A DNA stretch of 64,000 nucleotides from contig CM062804.1 in NCBI GenBank assembly GCA_031772625.1, positions 1,024,161,208 to 1,024,225,207 on the forward strand. The letters are read 5' to 3'. The notes under the pieces are model-generated. The model was not told the origin of the DNA and searched no databases. It saw nothing but the letters and a program-made list of their open reading frames with translations. Each line of letters opens with the position of its first letter. Position 1 is the first letter of the stretch. A program made the position numbers and the translations under genes. Of the stretch, positions 37,256 through 47,112 are shown piece after piece. This DNA is from Pinus tabuliformis. Its lineage: Eukaryota; Streptophyta; Pinopsida; Pinales; Pinaceae.

Positions 37256-38228
37256 GTAGGCAAAATACCCAATACAAAATATTTCAAAGCATATGAGAGC
37301 ACAAAGGATTAAATTAGGCCATGAGGAAGAAGACAAAATCCATCTGAGAATGGTGTGAGAAATCAAAGTTACCATGATAATCTCAAGGAAGAGCGCTGAA
37401 AATTTAAGAAGAATTGAGAACATGCTGAGAGAAAGTGGCCAAGTTGATTGATGCTATAAGGTGACATGACTATGGAAGAAGAGATTACGTTGGGAGAAAT
37501 AAGAATAGCCAAAAGGGGATTGGGGAAATCGTCCATTGGCGGTGATCATGTTTCTCCAGGGAGCCCAAATAAGAAAGGGACCCTTCCACTCAAAAGGATG
37601 GTTTACACAACATGATATAGTTGCACCAATTAAGTTAACTCGACATAGATTATGGGGGGGCTCTGTGGATATATTCAACAAACTGATGTCGAGGTAGTCC
37701 CATTGTGGGGACTGTAGCAGTCGAGACGGGTCTTCTCCTCGTGCATGATGGGGTGGCATGAGGAATCCCAGATAAGAAACCCTACCAAAGAGACTAGATA
37801 GAGATGAGATCACCATGAGGGTGTGTAAGTGGACATTTAATTGAGGATGCACCGCTCTTTACACTAACCCTCGTATCACCTTGGAGAAGGCTAGAAAGTC
37901 GAGGTACTGCTAGCACCTATGAAGGAAAGAAGATGACAGGGCAGTAAGAATGGAATAGTGATCAGGGATAAACATAGAACTCAGTATTAGAGTAGTAGTG
38001 GTACCTCGACCTCTTTGTCTATTAAAGCCATTGTGGAGGGATGGGGTGTGACACTCCCCTCTTATCTAGTACTAGTGTTTTAGGATAACTAAACCACCTA
38101 ACCACCCATGCAAGATGCTCTACCACAAGCAAAAAGTCAACCTTAGTAACAAGAGAAATTCTTGAACCTATGGTGATAGAATAAGGATTGAGTGGCTCGA
38201 GAAGAGCCACAATTTTGTGTTAGGGGGC
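37256..38228 (+). other. 3' internal DNA of the old gypsy element
   Basis: No protein recognised. It links the young insertion to the old element's 3' LTR and ends with the purine tract TTAGGGGGC at about 38219-38228. Confidence 0.6.
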
Positions 38229-39527
38229 TATTGGAGGTCGAGTTTTATTTTTTATTTTTTGTTAAGTAGGTGATTGCACAAAAGGATAGAGGAGCATGAC
38301 AGAGGATCAGTCGATGTGCAACATAGGGAGATGGTGCAGATGGAAGAGACATGGCATAGGGAGGCACCATGCATGGAGGAGATGGCATCATCCAAAGAGT
38401 GGGTATGTGTGCAAATAATACCAGGTAGTTAGGATTTTGCAGTTGATGGAGATAAAGGAGAAGAATGTCGTGGCAAGAAAGGTTGAAGATATTTGCAAAG
38501 GAAGGATAATGGTGAAATGGAATGAGTGGGATAGAGATATTTCCAGTAGATGGTTAAGAAGGTATGCAACAACTAAAGGGAAAATGTCAGAAAATATCCT
38601 AACAGCAAGCCAGACAGGAGGACACCCAGAGGAGTGGAGTAGGTCGAGAAGGTTCAAGAACCTACCAAAAGCTAATATAGGGAGTTTCTCGAGACACATC
38701 GTAGCAGAGGGACTATTGGATGATTAGACCGTAGCTGCCAAAGTCGAAGGGTTTGTTGTGAATTTATCTTTCTTTCTATGTCAATAGTTTGAAGTGTTAG
38801 TCTCTAAGTATTTAGTTGTCTTGCAATGTATGATATAAAGGAAATTGCCTAGGGGGAAGTCTATATGGCTTCATACTGTTACTGTGGTCCTATTTGTACT
38901 TTGAGCAAGGAATGAAGGATCGTGAGCCGAATTACAAATTGTTTGTGTTGTAGTGCCTCACACTTTTCTTATCTTATGATGATGTAATGTAATGAATAGT
39001 CGGGTTGCCTCAATTTTACTATTAAATTCATGTGTATTTCTCTGGTTATGGTCTATCGGTTCATTGCTTGTATAATGATCTTTTATTACTCTAAATATGC
39101 TTTAATATCTTGAATGGCAAAGTAAATCAACGATCTGGTAATGAATTAATATGATACAGTATTCTTGTGGTGAATAGCGTGTGTTGTCAATGTCGACACA
39201 AATGACAGGAGGTGTAAGTTATGTCAGCATTAATTGTAATGCCTTTTGCAACCTGCACACTAACTAGTGAACCCAAGGGTGGGCAGGTCCTACGTAGTGT
39301 GCAGTCCAAGGATGATAGCTAAGTGTCTTTCTAGTAGATATCTGAGTTCTACATTGTGTGCTGAAGTTTAGTTCCTTAGGATCGTAACATCCCATCTGAC
39401 TATAGAAACCTAGTACTAACAGTCACCCACTAGCATCTCAAGTAAGACTTCATCCACTTTGTGGGTGTTGCTAAACAAGCTTGTTGGTCAACTGCCCAAC
39501 AAATCTCGGGTTTGTTAGAATCCCGCA
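38229..39527 (+). repeat. 3' LTR of old gypsy element
   Basis: Uninterrupted 1299-bp partner of 15055-18105, and the reference that defines the 1.7 kb insertion in the 5' copy. Confidence 0.9.
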
Positions 39528-40583
39528 AGAAAATACTTCTTCTTATGGTTACTAATCATTAACATTAGTGACATTTAGTTTTTCAATTTCCTTTAATAAC
39601 TAACCTATAAATTATTACTTATAATGTGAAATATGATCTCCGATTTCTATCTTGTTTCTTGGCTAAATATTCTAGTCAGTCATAATTTTGATCATTACAA
39701 TTCCTTTCCCAGTATTTATTCATTTAGGTACATATTGACTACTGTAGTTTGTTGACTAGTCTTAGTTTTCATTAGTTTGCCCTTCTGGAACTTAAAAGTT
39801 GTAGTTTGTTGAGGATTCGTAGCTTTTAATGTGGTTTTTTTTTCTTTCAGTGTTGATTTAGTGGCTTTGAAGTCGTTCAGCTTATTTTGCACGTACTTTA
39901 ATAATTTAGAGTGGATTGAATCTATATCGGGAAGCTCCTTGGATGAACCAGAGATAGCTTAGGGTTGAGCTGGAAACCTATATTGGGAAGATCCTTCGAT
40001 GAACCCGAGATGCCTATCACATTGCCAGGCAAAGGTAGAAACCTGAGTCGAATCAAAGCATAAACCAACGGCCTATTCTTTTTAATTTTTCAAACATTCT
40101 GTCCAAACTTATTTACAAACTAATTCAGGGTATGATAGCAAAGCATCCCAGATTTATTCAATTGTTAATAGCACATTGAATAACAAATAATATTCAGTGG
40201 ACAAAGAAACTATGTTTAACTTACGTAGATTATGAAAATATTCTAACATCCTATAGTCTATATCTACAATATTCCAAAATCTCACAGTCTACAACAACAA
40301 TATTGCAAAATCCCACTCTACAACTAGATTAATTATTTGATCTGTTTTTTTCCATTTCAAGATATTCTCAAAATCTTGAAATAAAGCTAGCCAACTAACT
40401 AAGACATTAAATAAAGATAGCTCACTAACTGAGACGTCAAGATGTAAACGAAGGGAAGGTTTAGGTTTGAATCCTCTTCAAAGCACTCACGGAAAAATCA
40501 AAATAACCTATCAAAGCTGAAGACATGCTCATATATATCATGGAAACTCTGAGGAATAAAGAAAAATAACAGAACCATTGATC
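39528..40583. other. Low-copy DNA downstream of the EPFL gene
   Basis: No transposon remnant recognised. It contains a 57-bp tandem duplication near 39.92-40.02 kb. A minus-strand frame through that area reads SGSSKELPDIDSIHSKLLKY and continues about 30 codons to a stop, but it matches nothing I know. Confidence 0.5.
39921..40020. repeat. 57-bp imperfect tandem duplication
   Basis: TATATCGGGAAGCTCCTTGG at 39923 and TATATTGGGAAGATCCTTCG at 39980 are followed by GATGAACC(A/C)GAGAT in both copies. Confidence 0.85.
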
Positions 40584-40589
40584 TTTATT
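40584..40589 (-). terminator. Candidate polyadenylation signal of the EPFL gene
   Basis: AATAAA on the minus strand, about 135 bases after the stop codon. Placement is plausible but the hexamer is common in AT-rich DNA. Confidence 0.35.
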
Positions 40590-40722
40590 CATAGACAGCT
40601 CGCTGACACTACAAACTAGATTCGTTACTTTAAATAATATATCAAAGTAGGAAGATATTTCCGAATTCTGCAAATGGCGAAATATTCCTTGCCATAATCC
40701 AAATATCAGGAGATTTGGACTA

Positions 40723-41578
40723 TCAGGGCTGAAAGATCTTCTTGCCACATTTGCATTTCCAAACAGAGGGATAATATTCTTCCGTGGACATATATGAATC
40801 ACTGGGAGGTCGTAACCCTATGTGGTGATAAGGACCAACTGTTATAAGCACAGGCCTACAAGGGTTGCAACCCTGGCATTTATTCATACATGTAGGCGGT
40901 GAGGAACCCAACAAACTGCGCCATGCGTAACCGCTCCTTCCCTGATCGCCCACCACGTCTACCTGCAAAGTCAGAATCGTTTCTATCAGATCCAATCCAA
41001 TTCAATATCTATTATGGATTCCAAAGCGAAAAGGGTATCAGATCCAATCCAATTCAATATCTATTATGGATTCCAAAGCGAAAAGGGTTCAGAAAATACC
41101 TGTAAAGACTCAGATCGTTCAGGGGCTAATGGTCTCCCAGCAATCTCTATAATATTATCAATCAAGGGTTAAAAAGAGTTAAAAGGGCTATTGTATGATG
41201 CTTTTATATCTTAATTTTGATGATGAATCGCATTGAGTGGTTTGAATAGTATCTGCTAAACATAGATATACAGCATTGGGAGGACTAGAAATTTATCCCA
41301 GATTAATTTATTTATCTAATAGATTTACAGCAATGAGACGACTGGAAATGCATTATCCTAGATAGATTTATTTATGTAACTTGAAACCATATAAATCACA
41401 AAAACTTGAATTCAGAATATAAATCACAAAAACTTGAATTCAGAAAATATAATTCACTGAAACCCAATGATTTTCAATGACTATCTAAAGTAAAATAATT
41501 ACCTGTGAAGGCCAATAAGCTCAAAAAAAGAACCAGGATCAGCATCCTGGAGGTATAACCTAACAGTGCAGCTTCCAT
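40723..41578 (-). CDS. EPIDERMAL PATTERNING FACTOR-like (EPFL) secreted peptide, three exons
   Basis: Exons (minus strand) are 41503-41578, 41100-41146 and 40723-40962. Introns of 356 and 137 bases have GT-AG ends and phases 1 and 0. The product is 120 residues, usual for the family. The ATG at 41578 has G at +4 and no upstream ATG within the short leader. Residues 1-25 are a signal peptide (hydrophobic core MLILVLFLSLLAFT). The C-terminus is the EPFL domain: LLGSSPPTC opening, cysteines at 66, 70, 73, 76, 111 and 113 (C-x3-C-x2-C-x2-C then C-x-C), RPVLITV after the fourth, a long loop, and the family ending YYPSVWKCKCGKKIFQP. Family members are apoplastic ligands of ERECTA-class receptor kinases (often with TMM) that control stomatal spacing and organ growth. 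Which EPFL subgroup cannot be settled here. No frame damage was found. It is the only credible intact host gene in the window. Confidence 0.93.
41036..41088 (-). repeat. 52-bp perfect tandem duplication in EPFL intron 2
   Basis: 40984-41035 and 41036-41087 are identical and contain ATCCAATCCAATTCAATATC. Without the extra copy the intron would be 85 bases, close to the lower limit of plant introns. Identity implies a recent event. Confidence 0.95.
41261..41446 (-). repeat. Two tandem duplications in EPFL intron 1
   Basis: A diverged 58-bp duplication covers 41261-41318 and 41319-41378 (ATAGAT(A/T)TACAGCA start, TTTATTTAT(C/G)TAA end). A near-perfect 28-bp duplication covers 41391-41418 and 41419-41446 (ATAAATCACAAAAACTTGAA start). 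Confidence 0.9.
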
Positions 41579-41640
41579 AATGATCACTTTGAATACTGTA
41601 TACTCAAATTTGCAGTGTCCTGTTAAAGGAGGCCTGCCTG

Positions 41641-41648
41641 TTATATAT
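41641..41648 (-). promoter_or_regulatory. Candidate TATA box of the EPFL gene
   Basis: ATATATAA on the minus strand, about 65-70 bases upstream of the ATG, predicts a leader of roughly 35 bases. Further upstream, GACGTGG on the minus strand near 41944-41950 is a G-box/ABRE-like core that could bind bZIP or bHLH factors. Both are motif matches only. Confidence 0.6.
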
Positions 41649-42628
41649 GAATCTAATGGACGTAATCATCTTCTTCTTTTCCCCCAGATTCCAGACATTA
41701 TGACAGACAGAACCGCAGAGCCTGCTGTTGCTTCAACCTGCGGGGCTCCTCTTGCGACTCCCGAGTTATCTACACAGTGCACATCGGTACTCTCACATGA
41801 CAGAGAGATAGAAATTGAAGCATTCTTTGATATAGTGTCTATGAGCACATGCATTGAGGCCTGCATATTTTGGGGAATTTTGTGCAGGACCAAAGTCAAC
41901 ATATCCATCTGCTGCGGCCGACTTCTGAATCATTCACGAAAAACCACGTCTTCCTGGGAAATTGATGGCCATCAGATATTTATATTAAAAAACCATTCCA
42001 ATATCTACCAGGAATCTCTCCATTTTTTTCTATTTTTCTGTGACATAAACATTTTCCTGTTCCTCCAACTCCGTCAACCAGTTCCTTCCAGCTAAAGACC
42101 CACCATTACAGTGTATTTTTTTTATTTCTCTCATTTCTCCCAACCCTAATTTTGAATCCCACAAGAACGATAATATATTCAACCCTTAATTTAATATTTA
42201 AACCAGACATTATTGATATTTGGAATTTAGAAATGAAAAACTCAGTTCGCTCGCATCACAACGAGAAAGGTCTAATACCCTGGTCAATCAAAGCCCTTTG
42301 AAAAACGTAAGTAATCTTTTAACATTTCTGATTAAGAAAAGGGGAATCAGACAAAACCATCTGTCTATCCTCTGGTTTATATGCTTGATTTGGCTAAGGA
42401 TTCATAATAAGTGCAAGTCTGGTAAAAGTCAACAAATCCGTATAAGGTTTCTGGATTCCGGACTAGATTTAGTATAAAATTTTATTACAAGTGCTTTGAT
42501 AAAAGTAAACAAATCCATGTACGGTTTTTTGGGTTCGGTAAGATAGTGTTTTCTAGGGGTGTACAACAACTTTGGGTATTACACTTTGGTCAGGGATATT
42601 TAAATTTTAAAAATATTAGTTAAGATAG
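41649..42628. other. EPFL upstream region and low-copy spacer
   Basis: The first 450 bases are likely EPFL promoter. A plus-strand frame across 41580-42095 has no recognisable product and is taken as chance. At 42.42-42.63 kb there are short imperfect duplications (CAAATCC(G/A)T near 42436 and 42509; AAGATAGTGTTTT near 42540 and 42622). No other gene seen. Confidence 0.5.
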
Positions 42629-43677
42629 TGTTTTTTTAATGGGTGTATAACAATTTTGACCGTTTTATGCTTTACACTATTGTTTTAATGTTTTTTAGTA
42701 GTTTAATGAGAATTTTTAATTTAGTTTTCAATAGCAACCACGTTAATCACATTCATAGTAAAAGTAGATAGAATATGAAACAAAATGCAGAAGACAAACC
42801 AAGACAAGAAGACACAAAATTTGACTGATGCCAAGGAAAAGCCTCAATGTGGAGAAAATCCTTTGATCAATTCTTCTTATTATTATATCAAATGTTCAGA
42901 GTACAACAGTCAAAATTGACTTCTCAAATCAAAGTCAAAACAACCTTGTCAAATCTATAGTTAAATTCAGCCCTAACCAGAAAGTCAAAGATGTCAACAC
43001 AACAACAAATCTTCCTTTTTGGAGCTCAGTCATACCTAGTGAAACTCTCCCTGATAGGTGGTCAAAGTCAACCCAAAACAATCTTGAAAACTGTAGTCAA
43101 ACTTGGTCAACTCCACGGTCAACCCTATAGTCAACCTTGCAGTGAAAGTGCCCAAAAAAATTCGGTTCCTGTGCCAAATAAAAGAGCTTGCCAAAAATGA
43201 AATTTCCCCACAAAAATCGCAGTCAAAGGATGAGTAAAATTGTGTGGTCAATGCTTGTCAAACTCCTGCAACAATCCTGAAATTTGGCCCTGCAATTTGC
43301 CTAGAAAATTCGTCCTTCTGCCACATGTGTGTGAGAGAGAAAATCTGCCCAATAGTTGTACGAATTAATGAGAAGGAGAGAGAATAAATGTGTGTGATGA
43401 TGATGCCAAATGAGGTGAGAGGGCACTTGTATTTGTACAAGTCATTGAGGGTGAAGAGTCATGTCCATTGGGCTTCATGAGCCTACATGATGATATGGCC
43501 AATGTGAACAATTTGCACATGTGTGGGCATAAATTCAAAAACACACTTCTACTCGTCCAAATTGGATGATCTTTATATCAATTTTGTCCTCTCAAAAAGA
43601 GGAATTTAATGCAATCATCATCTCCATCAAATGAGTTGTTCCAAGGTGTAATTTGGCCCTAATTGTCAATTTTAACG
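42629..43677 (-). repeat. 3' LTR of minus-strand copia, rich in W-box cores
   Basis: Aligns with 54874-55931. On the element's own strand it begins with (T)GTTAAAATTGAC and ends near CA. Between about 42900 and 43260 there are about fourteen GTCAA words, that is TTGAC cores on the element's strand. Confidence 0.85.
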
Positions 43678-44420
43678 CTCCCTCTCAACTAGGGAGAATT
43701 CCACCTCCCAATCCATCTATCATCATTGATTATCATGCCATCATGTCATCATTTACCATCTCTATATCTCATATCATCTCTGCTTTGCTAAACACTGCTA
43801 TGAATTATGAAGAAGAATCGGTCGAGAGTGAGACACAAGACCTTACCACTCTCCATTGACAGAAGTCAATATAGAGGTAGAACCTTAATCAGACTTGATC
43901 CTAGATCAAGTTGTTGAACCCCATGCATCCTAGTCATAGGGAGAATGACAGTACATGATGTGTCCATCGGGAGTTCTATGGTCCCTAACCACTTTTCCCA
44001 ACTCATTGGCCAAATGAGAGGTACTTCCCATGAGTCTTGGACGACATGGGTAGGATGTATGATGGGGCATCAACAGGAGAAGGTGAACCACTCATCCTGC
44101 TCATATGCCATAGGATAAGGTGAACTACTCATCATATGCATATGTCAATCATAGAGGAAGGTGAACCACTCACCCTACACATGTGTCTTCAATCGTAGGG
44201 GAAGGTGAGCAACTCACCCTACACGTGTCATCAATCATAGGGGAAGGTGAACCACTCACCTTACACACATGTCAACCATCATGGGGTATCACAGGGGAAG
44301 GTGAACCACTCACCCTATACAAAATGCACCAATAAGAGAAGGTGAACCACTCACCTTATTGTCGCTCTTAGCTCCAAGAAGTACCATAAACTCCCAGGAG
44401 CTCCCAGAGCTCAATCTCCA
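43678..44420 (-). other. Region between copia pol and 3' LTR
   Basis: It contains a purine tract on the minus strand abutting the LTR (about 43678-43690) and the palindrome array at 44078-44357. No extra coding domain recognised. Confidence 0.6.
44078..44357 (-). repeat. Array of seven short interrupted palindromes
   Basis: GAAGGTGAACCACTCACCTT or a close variant occurs at about 44078, 44116, 44157, 44201, 44243, 44297 and 44338. The arms AAGGTGA and TCACCTT are inverted around a 5-6 base loop, so each unit could form a small hairpin. Intervals are about 40 bases, one of 54. The sequences between share words such as CATGTGTC and AATCATAGGGG, so this is a diverged minisatellite. Confidence 0.92.
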
Positions 44421-47112
44421 ACTCAAGTGGGACCCTCATGGGAGGGTCTTTCCACAACTCCAAGTTTCTCTCGAAAGGCTAAGAATTTGAGCTTCCTTAA
44501 GGGATTTGTGAGGATGTTTGAGACTTGCCCACTAGTCCTAATGTGTTGAAGCCTTATTGCTCCCCATTATACCATGTCCCGGATAAAGTAGTACCTCATA
44601 TCAATGTGCTTGGAGTGGTCGTGGAACAGGGGATTATCTAAAAGGTGAATCCAACTATGGTTGTCGTAGTATATCATGGCGGTGTCCAACACATGCTCAA
44701 ATAGCTAACTAAAGAGCTTCCTTAACCAAACAGCCTCACAAAATGACATACTAGTAGCAATGTATTCGACCTCAGCAATACGTAGAGCAATCGATTTCTG
44801 CTTCCTGCTCATCAAATAAATTGACACAGACCCCAATGAGACATAGCATCTAGATGTGCTCTTACGCTCCACCACACTATCAACTCAGTTAGCGTCAGTA
44901 TATCCATGTAGCCTCAATTTCTCGACAGTGTATCTCTATCCATAGTTGATTGTGCCACGAAGATATCTCTAGATATTTTTAGTAGCAATCCAATGTACAT
45001 GATGAAGCTCGACCATAAACTAACTCAATGTATTCAGAGGGACATATATATCGGATCGAGATTTTACCAAGAACATCAGGGCCCCCACAAGTTGTCTATA
45101 TTCAAAAGGGTTTACCAATGCTAGCCCAACAACACTTCCACATAGCTTCTTGAAGTTGAGTTCCATCGGAGTAGACATAGACTTGCAATCCACCATCCCA
45201 CATCTCTTGAGCAGCTTCACAATGTATTTTCATTAAGAAAGGAAAATCTCACTAGGCTTTTGCTAGACCTCTAGGCCTAGGAAATATTGCATCAGTCCTA
45301 GGTCTTTTATCTCGAACTCAGAAGCCAACTCCCTCTTGCATTTGTAAATGACAGGGTCTGCACCTATTGGAAAGAGATCATATACATAAAGGACCAAGAT
45401 GAGAGGCATGTCCTTTTGAACCTTGAAGTATAGTTTAGGATCAACATCACTCCTCGTAAATACCAACTTCATATGATAGCTATAAAGCCTCTCATATCAA
45501 GCCATAGGGGCTTGCTTCAACCCATAAAGGGCCTTCTTCAACCTACATACATGTGTCCTTTGATCTTGTACTTCAAAACCTTGAGTTTGTTCCAAGTAGA
45601 CTTCCTCCTTAAGCGATACATGCAAGAAAGTTGTCTTGACGTCCATTTGATGTAGGCTCCATCCTTGAGTGACAGTAAGGGAAATAATAGATCAAATAGT
45701 TGTATATCAGGCAATTTATGCATATATCTTGTCATAGTCCACTCCTTCCTTTTGAGAGCAGACTCGAGCAATGAACCTAGCCTTGTATTTCTCATCACTC
45801 CCATCTACTCCATGTTTTATTTTGTATAACTATTTTGAGGTGACTATGGACTTTTCCTTCGATCTAGGCACCACATCCCAGACATCACTTTTCATTATAG
45901 ATTCATACTCTTCATTCATCGCATCCTTCCAGACTTGGTGCTTTACGACTTCTTCGAATGTAGATGGATTAGTTTGAACAATAGTACTCATAGCAGCTAA
46001 GTACCCTTGATACATGTTCAACTTCTTACTTTCACGAAATGTCCCTCTTGGAGCAATATGTATTTCAGCATCTTTGAGAGTATCTTTGAGCCACAAAGGT
46101 CTTTTGCTTGAGGTAGAGGGATTTCCAGGAGGTGGATTAATGGGATCCATCAGGCCTTCAACATCGGGCATAGGTTCATCTATTGGAGGTTCATCCTATT
46201 TTTTTGTAGCATCATCATTATCTTTTCTTGGAATGGGGAGGTCTTTGGCTTTCAAAGGGGAAATGTCTTCATCAAAGGTGACATCATGGCTTATTTCAAT
46301 GTCTCCTTAACCAAGCACCTAGATTTTATATTCCTTTGAATTTTCATTGTAGACCAAAAATATTCCTTTCTTATCAAATAATTCTATCTTGTTTCTTTTC
46401 TCTTTAGGCACACGAAAATACACAAGACAATCAAATATTATAAAATGAGAAACATCAGGTTTCTAACCAATGAAAACTTCTTCGGTGTCTTGAAATCTAG
46501 TGCTTGATGTGGGATCCTATTTTGAACATATAGGCTAGTGTTGGCAACTTCTCCCCATAAACTTTGGTAGAACTTGATCATGGAGCATGGAAAGTGTGGC
46601 ATCCATGATTGTTCAATTCTTCCTTTCAACAACTACACTTTTCTCAAGAGTGTATGGAATGTTTGTCTCCCTCTTCATTCCAACGTCTTTGCAAAAGTCA
46701 TTGAATTCACTTGATTTATATTCAATTCCATTGTCGGCCCTCAATTTTTTGATCTTCTTCCTTGTTTGATTTCCCACCAAGGCTTTGAAAGAACGAAACC
46801 ATTTGAATGCTTCATCCTTCTTCTTCAATAAATAGATCCATGTTTTGCGAGAGAATTCCTCAGCAAAAATTGCATAGTATAAGTATCCTCCCAATGATGT
46901 TACAATAAACAATCCACATAGGTCAGAATGGACCAATTGAAGAATATCACCAGTTTGTCTTTCACTTGAAGGGAATGGTCCCCTTGTAAGTTTCCCAGTT
47001 GCACAACCCTGACAAACTCCTTCATGATTCATGTTGAAACCAGGCATACCTGTGACCATCTTCCTTACCCCAGGTAAGGCTTTGTAATGTAAGTAGGTGA
47101 ACCTCCAGTGCT
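44421..47112 (-). pseudogene. Copia integrase, RT and RNase H remnant
   Basis: On the minus strand RNase H has EVEYIATSMSFCEAVWLRKL near 44720-44785. RT has LKRCGMVDCKSMSTPMELN near 45170, MPLILVLYV with a degraded catalytic motif near 45390, and DLGLMQYFLGLEV. Integrase has HKALP-type start, CQGCATGKLTRGPFP, LQLVHSDLCG, FSRKTWIYLLKKKDEAF and KKLRADNGIEYKSSEFNDFC. Several breaks; a fossil. Its upstream part lies beyond the nested insertion, at 53.4-54.8 kb. Confidence 0.9.

Larger units (their letters stand above)
15055..39527 (+). mobile_element. Old Ty3/gypsy element with three insertions (fossil)
   Basis: LTRs of about 1.3 kb lie at 15055-18105 (opened by a 1.7 kb insertion) and 38229-39527. 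Both begin T(G/A)TTGGAGG and end TTTGTTAGAATCC(T/C)GCA. A PBS-like site follows the left LTR and a purine tract (TTAGGGGGC) precedes the right LTR. Internal remnants in order are gag, zinc knuckle, aspartic protease, a capsid-like segment, and the start of RT. Removing the Tat/Ogre-like element (20360-28326), the young gypsy (31391-37250) and the LTR insert leaves about 8.9 kb, normal for gypsy. The LTRs differ at roughly a fifth of sites and the coding region is broken many times (well over ten) with most of RT and integrase missing. It is the oldest layer of the stack. No clear target-site duplication remains. Confidence 0.88.

Noticed and set aside
41580-42095. Plus-strand 171-codon open frame upstream of EPFL
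   Set aside because: No recognisable domain, and it overlaps the likely EPFL promoter and TATA box on the other strand; treated as chance.
42540-42640. Repeated AAGATAGTGTTTT and a TATTACACTTT word also found near 55938, as a target-site duplication of the copia
   Set aside because: The words are spread over tens of bases and occur more than once, unlike a 5-bp copia target duplication; the match may be a local repeat.
44078-44357. CRISPR-like repeat and spacer pattern
   Set aside because: The units are spaced about 40 bases apart with short palindromes, but the linkers are related to each other, the host is a plant, the array lies inside a copia element, and there are no cas genes.
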